DNA of 26,467 bases from Paraglomus occultum (taxonomy: Eukaryota; Glomeromycota; Glomeromycetes; Paraglomerales; Paraglomeraceae): the NCBI GenBank assembly GCA_910592205.1, contig CAJVPJ010000389.1, positions 1 through 26,467 on the forward strand, written 5' to 3'. Positions 11,642 to 22,200 of this stretch are shown piece after piece; position 1 is the first letter of the stretch, and every line of letters starts with the position of its first letter. A program made the translations under genes and the position numbers. The notes below the pieces were generated by a model, which was given only the letters and a program-made list of their open reading frames with translations, was not told the origin of the DNA and made no database searches.

Positions 11642-12388
11642 AATGGATATATGTGTCAGATTGAAACAGTATAGACAACGAAATTATAAAATTATTTATT
11701 AGCATTACGATATCAAACTACTTGCGTATAAACAACTGAGTTTGTTATAAATATACATGCTATTTTAACGTTTGTAGGTTTTAGCATAAAGTTTTAAATA
11801 ATCTATATAAGCGCAAGTAACTTGTGATATTACCACTTGTATTTTCGTACGTCTTTCTATTATATCGTTCATATACACTTGAATCTTACTCGTGATACAA
11901 TAAATAGTATTGCACGTAACAAATTACTGCACTATCGATTATGACAATTAAATATACTTCACAACGTTTGAGTACCGTCATATATAATTATATCACAATG
12001 TCAAATCCACGTTTACATACGTAAAAAATTGAAAGTTTGGAACGTTTATTTGGAAGACATTGCATGTATCACTGTCACAAGAAGAATCGCATATCAAATA
12101 ATATTAATGCTCACAGATTCTATGACAATGCCGAAGATTAGGAAAAATAGTGTGAATTCTGCTAATTACTCACAGAACGGTTCATTCAATGAGATGTAAT
12201 TGAAAGGTTCGATAAAGCGTAACGTATAGTATAGTATTGACAAATTTTAAACGTTGATTTGTAAGCCGTATATTGTTGATCAAATTATTCGACAAATAAT
12301 TTCGAGTTGAAAAAAATATTGTACACATATTTTTCTCATTGTACGCACCTTATTAGTATGAAAGAGTTTTAGTAAAAATATGTCACCT

Positions 12389-12803
12389 AGAGGAATATGA
12401 GCAATCGCAATTCCTTACACATCGTTATAAGCGAGTAGGGTGGTTTAGGTCCAGCGATCGCAACCCCCAAGTTACCACCACCGGTCTGTGCAAAAGATTC
12501 ATCTACTATGTGCTTACAACTTTCTGTTTACCTCAGTAAGCCTCAATTTCCATTTGAGCGACCACTAATGTAGAGAGGTATGAGCAAACGCAATTTCCCA
12601 TACATGTTATAAGCGAGTAAAGTGGTTTAGGTCCAGCGATCGCAATCTAAACATCTGTACTTGAGGATCGCAATCCAAGCTACCACCACCGATCTGAAAT
12701 GTACAAGTTCTCATACATTGCAGTTGCTTAAGTTTCAGAAGGCTCTATTCACTATGAGCATGCCTATAACTTTCTGCCTACCTCAGTAAACATCAACTTT
12801 CTT
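12389..12803. repeat. Two imperfect tandem copies of a GC-richer repeat unit
   Basis: Copy 1 (about 12389-12552) and copy 2 (about 12574-12803) share, in order, GAGCAA.CGCAATT, TTATAAGCGAGTA, GTGGTTTAGGTCCAGCGATC, a CAAG.TACCACCACCG.TCTG block, and AACTTTCTG..TACCTCAGTAA. Copy 2 has two insertions of roughly 28 and 45 nt. Inside each copy GTGGT and ACCAC can pair across the GATCGC core, giving a conserved hairpin. The unit is clearly less AT-rich than its surroundings. It may be a dispersed repeat such as a SINE, or an RNA-forming sequence; I do not recognise it and no clear pol III boxes are present. Confidence 0.6.
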
Positions 12804-12951
12804 CTGTGGCATATCAAGCGGCAGTTTACCGTACAAAGTATAATAAAAGTTATTTTATACAAGTATTTTCTCGCCACACGACCATCAATCCATACTCGCT
12901 TCAGCATACTCTTTTTTTACCTGCAAATAGGACAGACAAATTTGATCAAAT

Positions 12952-13029
12952 CCAAAATGGAACTCGAACTCACACTGGACGGGTCTTGAATCCGTTGTCG
13001 TTGTTTTGAAGTGTTTTAAGTACCGCTTA
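12952..13029 (-). pseudogene. Decayed tRNA-Leu(CAA)-like sequence
   Basis: Read on the minus strand, a TTTAAGCGGTACTTAAAACA segment (like the D arm of tRNA-Leu with several G-to-A or C-to-T changes) is followed, after about 20 unrelated bases, by ACGGATTCAAGACCCGT. This is an anticodon arm with four of five pairs and a TTCAAGA loop (anticodon CAA). Next comes GAGTTCGAGTTCC, a B-box-like T arm with poor stem pairing. No acceptor stem can be drawn. It is either a dead tRNA gene or the head of a tRNA-derived SINE. The order of arms is what makes me list it; confidence is low. Confidence 0.3.
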
Positions 13030-13047
13030 AAAGGTCTGATAATGTAA

Positions 13048-13329
13048 TTATCGCTTATTTGTCTTGAGATATAATTCAGATATTTCTATTGTTACTGATT
13101 GTAAACGAGCTTTTGTCATATGAGCGTATACTATACCATGGGAATCGGCATGGTAGGTCCAAAATAATTGAAAAAAAGGAGTACCGTTTAAGTCAACTAA
13201 GCATACTGTGACAGAAACCTCGGTTTCAGTATCCATATAATCCCTCTTTTTTTGCCTTCCATTCTCATTTATCCATTGTCTTACATTATTGCATAAATCA
13301 ACATTGCCCACTTTTATTGCGTAAACTGA
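13048..13329 (-). pseudogene. Possible exon or gene remnant of unknown function
   Basis: The minus strand has an open frame ending with TAA at 13048. It contains NVDLCNNVRQWINENGRQ, then TETEVSVTVCLVDLNG and FFQLFWTYHADSHG, and its residue mix is more protein-like than the other frames in this region. It has no convincing ATG at its 5' end. Instead, TTCTTATCAG directly before about 13329 would be a plausible splice acceptor, so this may be a last exon. The presumed upstream sequence is interrupted about 60 bp further on by the TA-flanked element at 13393-14145, and I found no partner exon beyond it. I do not recognise the family. It could be a real 3' exon, a gene broken by the insertion, or chance. 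Confidence 0.3.
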
Positions 13330-13392
13330 TAAGAAATTACTATTTTAGTAACTTTCTTTCAAGTGTTTGTTACTTATTTATCACTTATTGTA

Positions 13393-14145
13393 TACTGAAA
13401 CTCGATAAGTCGAATTTGGCTTAAGTCGGACAAAATCTCTCACCCCCTACTTTCATATTTAAATTTTTCTCGATAAGTCGGACGACATGTATAAACTCTC
13501 AGATACTAGTAAATGACTCTCGATAAGTCGGATTCACGTGACTAAACAAAAGATTTTTGTAGATGTCATGTTACTACCGATCATTTGCCATTTCATTTAA
13601 GACTATACCTCGTTATATCATTTGATGATTTAGAAACAATTTAAAGAAATGTTTACAACACGTTATGTCATTGGTAACTTTGCTATTTATTTGATAATTC
13701 AAGGCGCCATTGTAATTTTAATATTCATTGATGATATTATTCGATTATTTGTATTTCGAAACAACGCATTTTATTTATTTTAAATATTCGGAAAAGGCTA
13801 ATTTCCCAACTTTCAGAATTTTTAATAAAGACCAAAGTCAAAGCTATAATAATGGAATGCGGGTATAGAAGTAAATAGTCAATTGTCTCGGGTTAAGAGA
13901 TTTAAAACAAAAAACAAATCAATTCGCTAAAACAAACTAATTTGGACATTTATTTAAACAAGCAATAGTAATAACTTTGTTCGTTCTTTATCTGTTTCTT
14001 AAGTTATCTAAATAAATTATGTTATTGAATAATCCGAAAGCAAATATGTCTCATAATGTTAAAGGCAATTGTGCTACATTGGTCCCTCGATAACTCAGAT
14101 TTCTCGATAAGTCGGACAGCCATGCCCACCCGACTTATCGAGTAT
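13393..14145. mobile_element. Non-autonomous Tc1/mariner-pogo-like element with iterated end motif
   Basis: The element is bounded by TA on both sides (13391-13392 and 14146-14147). Its ends carry inverted copies of CTCGATAAGTCG: at 13401 on the plus strand and as CCGACTTATCGAG at 14130-14142. The same motif, usually extended to CTCGATAAGTCGGA, is repeated directly at 13469 and 13519 near the left end and at 14103 (plus a degenerate copy at 14086) near the right end, like multiple transposase-binding sites. The interior has no transposase frame, so it would depend on an enzyme from elsewhere. The inverted repeats are not the same sequence as those of the element at 2866-3401, so this is a separate family. 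Confidence 0.65.
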
Positions 14146-14348
14146 TACTTTTCGTTATGACCGCTTATTTTTATGACCACATTTTGGAAAAACTTAAGAT
14201 TTGTTGACGATAAGCCAGTTGCATACGAAAATAAAGGATTGATGAAACACTAGCTGTAACATTGATGCGAAATAGATCTCGATTTGATTAATTCAGATTC
14301 TGAAGTTTCTAATGGATATTTCCTTGCATTTTATTGGGTTTGTATTAA

Positions 14349-14616
14349 CAATCATTTCGCAGACGTAATGTTTCACCGACAGGGTTAATTCACCGGCAGA
14401 TTGCTTGATTTGGCCGACAATTATTTCACCGGCAGGGGTTACTTTACCGGCTAATCGCTTGATTTCGCCGATAATTATTTCGGTTAATTTCACTGACGGT
14501 CAACTACCAAAAAAAAATAATTTTGAAATAATGTTGGTGAATGTTTAATTATCGGTAAAATAATAACTGTTCAATAAAAAACCTGTCAGTGAAACATTAC
14601 GTCTGCAAAATAATTG
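14349..14616. mobile_element. Short foldback/MITE element with about 37-bp terminal inverted repeats
   Basis: The left end (from about 14350) and the reverse complement of the right end (to about 14615) share GCAGACGTAATGTTTCAC perfectly and match for about 37 bp with few differences, extending through GACAGG. Inside the left half, a unit of about 60 bp containing CGCTTGATTT/TGCTTGATTT, GCCGA.AATTATTTC and CACCGGCAG is repeated about twice. The right half contains loosely complementary sequence, so the whole element could fold back on itself. There is no coding capacity. The minus-strand frame through 14293-14493 merely reads these repeats. Exact ends and target duplication are uncertain. Confidence 0.7.
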
Positions 14617-16113
14617 TCGATGTTATAATCGTCTTTCCTTTTTGGGGGTATACTCAAGCTCACTGATTTTAAAAAGTAAAGCCTAGTATAGTATTCATTT
14701 TACAAAGCTGCTTTTATGATAAAAGTATCTACCACGTGCGTGACGATGTCTTGGCATAAATTTAGTTTTTGGTTAATGCGAAAATATTTTAGAAATAAAA
14801 CATAAAGAACAAATAAATACCAAATCGTAAGTTAATTTATACAATATTCATAATTGAACTGACACGTTCAAACAAAAAGACAATAATCGGGTATTCTCAT
14901 AGTTTATTTAGTACCCAGGGTACCGTGTAGGGGAGGATATATTGTATAGATAGTAGGTACAGATCTCGATTTTTTATGGTCATAGGAATTAACATAATCA
15001 ATACCTCATTTGATAGCTAAATATGCAAATATTAATTGCCATTGACACTATAACGATGATAGGACGAGAATAACCGATTCAAAAAATCTATTATGGAGAA
15101 CGCTATTACTAGGTCACGACCAACTCCTAGCGAAGAGTTAATACTATACTTTAATTGCTGACTAAGAGAGAGCAATTATGACTCGATACAACATTAAGCA
15201 AAATATTATCAATTTATGCTCGTCGGGTTAGGCTGTCCTGAATCTTAGTAGGATACGAAAAGTTATTAATACGGGAATATTCGCCTAGATATGTGGTGGT
15301 GATCGCGGTGACTTGTATTCGTAACACTAATATATCTAATACGGTCGCATCACATGGGCCTACATGGTAATTCTTGTACGTGAAAATATAATTGCAATTT
15401 GATTTACCAGTATGAGTATATAAAAGATAAAATCCAAAAGCAACTTTATTGTATGCGTCATTACTTGTGTTTTGTTGAAACTATAAAATAGTCAATATAA
15501 GGTATGTTAAATCAACGAATACTAAAATGGCCCACTTTTCGTGTACTTTGATGGGGGTCTCAGAAATATTTAGAAATGAGTAAAAGTGTTTACCAATAGT
15601 GTACGAAATTGCCTTTTTTTCATTTACAGAATAAGTACAAATAAAGCTTTTCCTTTTATTATATTGTCGGTTAAAGAAACTGATAACACAAAATCATTGC
15701 TTAATAGCATATTTTATAAAGAAAACCCGTTCATTGATTGAGTCTTGAAATGTACAAATTTGGGTTGTTTCTCCTTTTCAACAAAACCGAATTAATTACT
15801 CTTATTTTCCGGTCTCTATTGTTACCACTAATTTTGAATTCATTCTCCTTTGTACTGTGTTACGAAGAAAAAACGGTCAATAATCACATATTATTATATC
15901 TGTAATTACCCAGATTATCATAATATAATAAACTGTATTCAGGACATGTGACGCATTCTACATCTTAAACTTATGCAAGGTGCTGCAATACAAAGTTGTG
16001 TGTCGATCTACGAGGCATGATCATCAAAGATACACTTTTTTATGTAATCTTTATTGTTACGCTTGCTTTAGCTGAGTGTGTGTGACGGCGATACGATCGT
16101 GTAACAAATAGCA
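14617..16113. other. AT-rich intergenic DNA upstream of the kinase-TPR gene
   Basis: No supported gene is present. Frames are short and interrupted. Distal regulatory sequence of the kinase-TPR gene may lie here, but no motif stands out before the GC box listed next. Confidence 0.5.
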
Positions 16114-16218
16114 GGGCGGGGCGCTTATCAATAAAACCCTCTCCCTTTGGAAACGGCAAATATATTTCAACAATTTTCTCCTCCTCTCAACTCTTATTTC
16201 ATTCTTCCTCAATTTTCC
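16114..16218 (+). promoter_or_regulatory. Probable promoter and leader of the kinase-TPR gene
   Basis: A GC box, GGGCGGGGCG (16114-16123), stands out in very AT-rich DNA. It runs directly into CTTATCA (a GATA-factor type site on the other strand) and then AATAAAACCC. A pyrimidine-rich stretch (about 16180-16218, with TTTCTCCTCCTCTC and TTCTTCCTC) leads straight to the ATG at 16219, as is common at fungal transcription starts and leaders. Assignment is by position and composition only. Confidence 0.4.
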
Positions 16219-19200
16219 ATGACCGAGAACGAACCGTCAAACGATGCATATAAAGAATGGCTCGACAGAAGCATTCAAGAAGGAATAATTAATTGTTATG
16301 CAGGCAGCGATATTGTAGATCGTGAAGCTATTAATCATAGCGAATATGTAACAGTATACAAGGCCACAATAAAACACTCTGGAGTATTTGTCGCTATGAA
16401 AAGCTTGTCCTTTAACAAATGTAATTGCGACGAAGAATTACACATGATGTTTGTCAAAGAGGTTTGGCGTTACTTTGCTAGTAATAAATAACGGTATAGT
16501 CGAATATGAGTATATATTAAACCGTTCTTTTTACGTACACGTCATGTTAGCTCGAAAACTATCACAAAACGGAAGATCATTCTAATATTATCCAATTCTT
16601 GGGTTTATGCAAAGGTAAGGTGGTGGTGCATATATGTACCTGTTATCAAAAACGTTAGAATGTCAAGTCACTTACCATATTCAATGTAACAGATTCGCCC
16701 GATAGTTATTACATGATTTTCGAATTTGCTGACGGTGGTACTTTACAAGGTCACTTGAGGAAGAATTTTAAAAATTTATCAAGACGAGCTAAACATAAAT
16801 TGTGTGTGGAAATCACCAATGGACTACAGTATCTGCATGACATTGATATCATCCACAAAGACTTGGTATATATTTCTGTTTCCTTCCTGATGAAATTTTT
16901 GATAGCTTGTTATTAACATGCGGCTCTTTATAGTCTTCTCGCAATGTTCTGATCCAAGCGGGTGTTGCAAAAATAGCAGATTTTGGCTTATCTAGTGTAC
17001 TAAAACAAATAATGTCCGCATCCAAAGAGAACAATGCAGCATATACCGATCCAATGTTAATCAAAAATTCTTCATACAAGTGCGGGAAAAAATCAGACAT
17101 CTTCAGTCTTGGCGTAATATTTTGGGAAATTTTTAGCGGGAAATCTCCGTGCGAAGGGCATACGCAAAGTGCTGAAATTTTTAAATACAGGCTAAAAGGG
17201 TTTCGTGATAAACCTGTACCCGGAATACCGGATGAATATACCAAATTATATACAGACTGTTGGAATGAAGATCCTGATAAGCGACCGTTTTGTAAAGAGA
17301 TTCATGACCGATTAAAACTGTTCGAACAATTAGCAATGCAAGGTGACCAATCATCGGTTGAACAGGGTAATAATCCTGTCACCCTGGAAATTGAGGCAAA
17401 TAATGCACAATCATTGAAAGTTAGGGCAGAGGTCTATCTCAAACTCAAGCAGCATGACAAGGCCCTGAACGTTATTAATAAGCTGCTGAAGATTGAGCCA
17501 AACAATGCATCAGGATTGCGAATAAGAGGAAACATTTATTTGATGTTGGGTCAGCACGATAATGCATTACGTGATCTCAACAAATCTCTGACAATTGAAC
17601 CACATGATATGTTAGCACTGAAATTAAGGGGTGAGGTTTTTCATAATCTGCGGCGTTATGACAACGCGTTGGGCGATTTGAATACGGCATCAGAAATCGA
17701 ACAAGATAATGAACTGGCGCTGAAAACAAAAGTGGATGTTCTCCTCAATCTTCAAAGATACGACGATGCGTTGAAACATCTTTGCGAATTTCTCGAAATT
17801 AGTCCAAATAATATATGGGCGCTGAGTAAGAGTGGACATGTGTATCTTATGACTAATCAGAACGATGAAGCAATGAAGTATGTAAATACCGCTTTGAGAA
17901 TTGATCCGAATTATGCTATTGCCTTGAGGGTCAGAGGAAATCTTTATTATAAGCTCAGCCTGTATAAAAGTGCATTACACGATCTCAACGTATCATTAAC
18001 GATTGAACCGGATGATGCATGGGCGTTAAAAGCAAAGGGGATTATCTTTTTCAATCTTCAACAATATAATAATTCATTAGACTGTTTCAATCAATCGTTA
18101 AATATCGATCCAAATGATGCACTGTCACTAAAGCTACGGGCTAATATTTATCTCAAGTTCAAACAGTATAACACAGCCTTGGATGATATTAATAAATCAT
18201 TGGGAATTGACCCGAACAATGCGTGGGCATTGAGAGTAGGAGGAGAAGTCAATTTTATGCTTAAGCAGTACAACAATGCATTAAATAACGTTAACAAATC
18301 ATTAGAAATTGAACCTAATAATCCATGGGCATTAAGAGTGCGAGGAGGAGTTTATCTCAAATTTAAACAACTCGATAACGCCTTGAACGATCTCAACAAG
18401 TCCTTGAAAATAGAACCAGACAACGCATGGGCATTCAGAGTAAGAGGTGATATCTACCTTAATCGCGGACAATTTGATAACGCCTTGATTGATGTCAATA
18501 AATCGCTTGATATTGAACCAAATAATGGATGGACATTGGGAATACGAGCAAACATTTTTCTCAAGTCACAGCAACTTAATGAAGCACTAAACGATTCGAA
18601 CGAGTCGCTTAAAGTTGATCCCGATAATGCACAATCTTTAAAAGTGAGGGGAACCATCAAGCTCTTTCGCCAGCAGTACAACGATGCGTTGGATGATACC
18701 AACTTGTCATTAAAGATCGAACCAGACAATGCATGGACATTGAGAGTACGGGCGAATGTTCACCTCAGGCTTAAGCAATATAACAGTGCTTTAACTGATG
18801 CTACCAAATCGTTAGAGATTGAACCAGGAAACGCTTGGACGTTGAGAATAAGAGGAGAAGCCCGCCTTAGGCTCAAAATGTATGCAAATGCATTGGAAGA
18901 CATTAACAAGTCGTTAGAGATTGAACCCAATCATCCATGGGCATTAAGAGTGAAGGGAGGAATCCAGCTCAAGCGCAAAGAGTACGACAATGCTTTGAGC
19001 AATGCAAATAAATCGCTCAAAATAAAGCCAAATGATTTATGGGCATTGAGGGTGAGAGCAGATATTTATCTTAGTCTCAAACAGCATGATAATGCATTGA
19101 TGGACATTAACAAAGCACTCGAGATTGAACCAAATGATGATGAAGCTTTAGCAATAAGAGCAAACATCTTTTTCAAATCGAAGCGATATAATGAAGCGTT

Positions 19201-22200
19201 AAAGGATTCAAGCAAATCACTCACTATTGAACCAAAGAATACAGAAGCATTGAAAGTACGAGGAAGCACTTACATCTATCTCCAACGATTTAACGACGCA
19301 TTGAATGATGCTAACAAGTCACTGAGAATTGAACCAAATGATGCATGGGCATTGAGAGTTAGAGGAAACAGTTTGCTCAGGCTTAAGAATTATGATAATG
19401 CATTGGAGGATGTTGAGAATTCATTACAACTTGAACCGGATAATGTGTGGGCTCTCACAGTAAAAGGAGAAATTCTATACAAATTAGAACGGTATGCGGA
19501 TGCGTTGGAAAACATTAATCAATCACTGACCATTGAACCTAATGACGCTTGGACGTTAAGAGTAAAAGGGAATATCTATCTCAAGCTTAAGCAAAACGTT
19601 GAGGCCTTGGATAACATTAGTAGATCGTTAGAAATTGAACAAGATAATCCAAAGGCATTGAGGATAAGGAGCTGTGTTTACTGCAACCTTGAAAAATACG
19701 ACGATGCACTCAAGGATCTTAATAAACTAGGCCCAGACAATGCATGGGTATTGAGCAGAAGAGGACGCGTCTATAACAAACTCGGGCAACACCGCAATGC
19801 ATTAAGTGATCTTGATAGAGCCTTATATATGGTGCCAAATAGTGTGTATGTCTTGACAGTCAGAGGCGAAGTCTATAATGATCTCAATGAGTTTGACCGT
19901 GCATTGAATGATATTGATAGATCACTCGATATTGAACACAATAATGCATGGGCGTTAAGGGTCAAAGCTGATATCTTTTTTAGACAAAAGATGTATAACG
20001 ATGCATTAATGAACGTCACCAAGTCATTGGAAACCGAGCCAAACGATGCATCGTCTTTACGAACAAGAGGCAATGTTTATCTCAAAATGAAAAAGTATAG
20101 AGAGGCGTTGGCAGACGCAACCAAGTCCTTGGAGACTGAAAGCAAAAATGCATTGGCATTGGCAATAAAGGGAAAAGCTCTTCTCCGACTTGGGCAATAT
20201 AATACCGCGTTGGAAAATATTAACCAATCACTAGAAATTAAACCGGAAAACGCGTTTGCATTGAGGATAAGAAGCGGCGTCCAGCTCAAACTCGAACAAT
20301 ATCAAGATGCATTAAATGACGCTAACAAGTCGCTGAAACTCGATAAACACAATAAAGGAATATTAAAAGTGAGGGCAAATATTTATTTCATGCTCAAGCA
20401 GTATGACTATGCATTCAACGATGCTGTACGTTCATTAGAGGCCAAAAGAAGCGATGCATTGTCGTTGAGAATAAAAGCAAATGTTTATTTGGTAAAGCAC
20501 TTGTATGAATTAGCATTGGAAGATATCAATAAATCACTGGTTCTCGAGCCGAATAATGGATGGTCGTTGCGAATAAGAGGGAATGTTCATCTTATGCTCA
20601 AAATGTATAACGATGCATTGAACGATATTAACAATTCATTGGCGGTTGAACCTAATAATGCGTGGGCATTGAGGATAAAAGGACATATTCATCTCAGGCT
20701 TGGACAGTATGATGAGGCATTGAGCAATACGAATGAATCATTGAGAACGGATCCGAACAATAACCAAGCATTGGACGTAAGAGCAGAAATTTGTCTCATG
20801 CGCAAGGAGTATTCTGCCGCATTAAATGATACCAATAAATCATTAAATATCAACCCAAACGATGCGTGGGCACTGAGAATAAGAGGAAATGTCTACTTTT
20901 TGCGGAAACTATATGAAAAAGCATTGGACGATATCAGCAAGTCTTTGAAGATTGAAAAAGATGACACTTGGGCGCTACGAGTGAGGGGTGCTGTCCATCT
21001 TATGCTCAAACAGTACAAGAATGCGTTGAGTGATACCAATAGATTGTTAGAGCTTATGCCGAATGATGCATGGTCGCTGAGAGTGAGAGGAAATGCCTAT
21101 CTTTTACAGAACGATTACGAAAACGCATTAATAGATGTGGATCAATCGCTGAAGAGTGAACCCGATGATGCGTGGTCATTGAGAATAAGAGGAAACGTCT
21201 ATCTCATGCTTAAAAGATACGACGAAGCTCTGAATGACATTAATAGATCATTAGAAATCGAACCGAATAATGTATGGACATTGAGAGTTAAGGGACAGAT
21301 CTATTTCAAACTTAATAGGTATGGAGATGCATTGAATTACATCGAGAGATCACTGACAATCGAACCAGACAATATACAAACGCTGAAAGTACGAGCAGAA
21401 GTCTATCTCAAGCAAAATCGGTATAAAAATGCACTAAATGACGCCAATCGCTCGTTGAATATCGAGCCGAACGATGCATGGGCGTTGACGATAAGAGCAA
21501 ATGTCTATCTTAGGCATAAAAAATATGAACAAGCAATGGACGATGTCAGCAAATCACTTGAGATTGAACCAGAAAATGCCTGGACATTTAGAGTAAGAAG
21601 TGAACTCAATCTCAAATACAAAAAGTATGAAAGGGCGTTAAAGGATGTCCAAAGATCGTTGAGAATCGAACCGGGTGATGCATGGGCATTGAGACTGAGA
21701 GGAAGAATTTATCTCAAGAATAGAAAATACAGCAATGCAATCAATGATATAAACAAATCATTGGAGATGGAGCCAGATAACGCATGGGCACTACGCGTAA
21801 GAGGAACAATTGGCTATGAACGTGCAGAATATGCAAACGCGTTGAATGACATCAACAGATCGCTCACGATCGAACCAAATTCAACGCCAACACTGAGAAT
21901 AAAAGCAGATATCTTCCTCGCGCTTAAACAGCATGGCGAGATATTGAAGGAAATTAACAGGTTATTGAGTATCCAGACTGAAGCAAGTAACAAAGCGCGA
22001 TTATTTAGAGTAAGAGGATATATTCATCTTAACCTTAAACAGTACAAGAACGCATTGAATGATGCCAACATGTCATTAGGATTTGAATCGAAAAATGCCT
22101 GGGGCCTGAGATTGAAAGCGGAAATCTATTTAATGCAGAAACAATACGAGAATGCATTGACCGATGCCAATGAGTCATTAAGGAATAAGCCAAATAACAT

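Noticed and set aside
11338-11664. Plus-strand frame of 108 codons
   Set aside because: Its second half reads the 11526-11641 hairpin and direct repeats; the residue pattern follows the repeat, not a protein family.
14293-14493. Minus-strand frame with repeating IIIGEIKRLAGK / IIVGQIKQSAGE peptides
   Set aside because: The peptide repeat comes from the internal DNA repeats of the foldback element at 14349-14616. The start would be outside the element and no homology is evident.
16849-17244. Minus-strand frame of 131 codons over the kinase exons
   Set aside because: It overlaps the kinase C-lobe, whose plus-strand motifs (DFG, DIFSLGVIFWEI) are clear. There is no domain or context for the antisense frame.
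18454-20289. Several minus-strand frames of 66-91 codons inside the TPR exon
   Set aside because: They recur with the repeat period and read the complement of the TPR units. They are Ser/Leu-rich shadows of the real frame, not genes.
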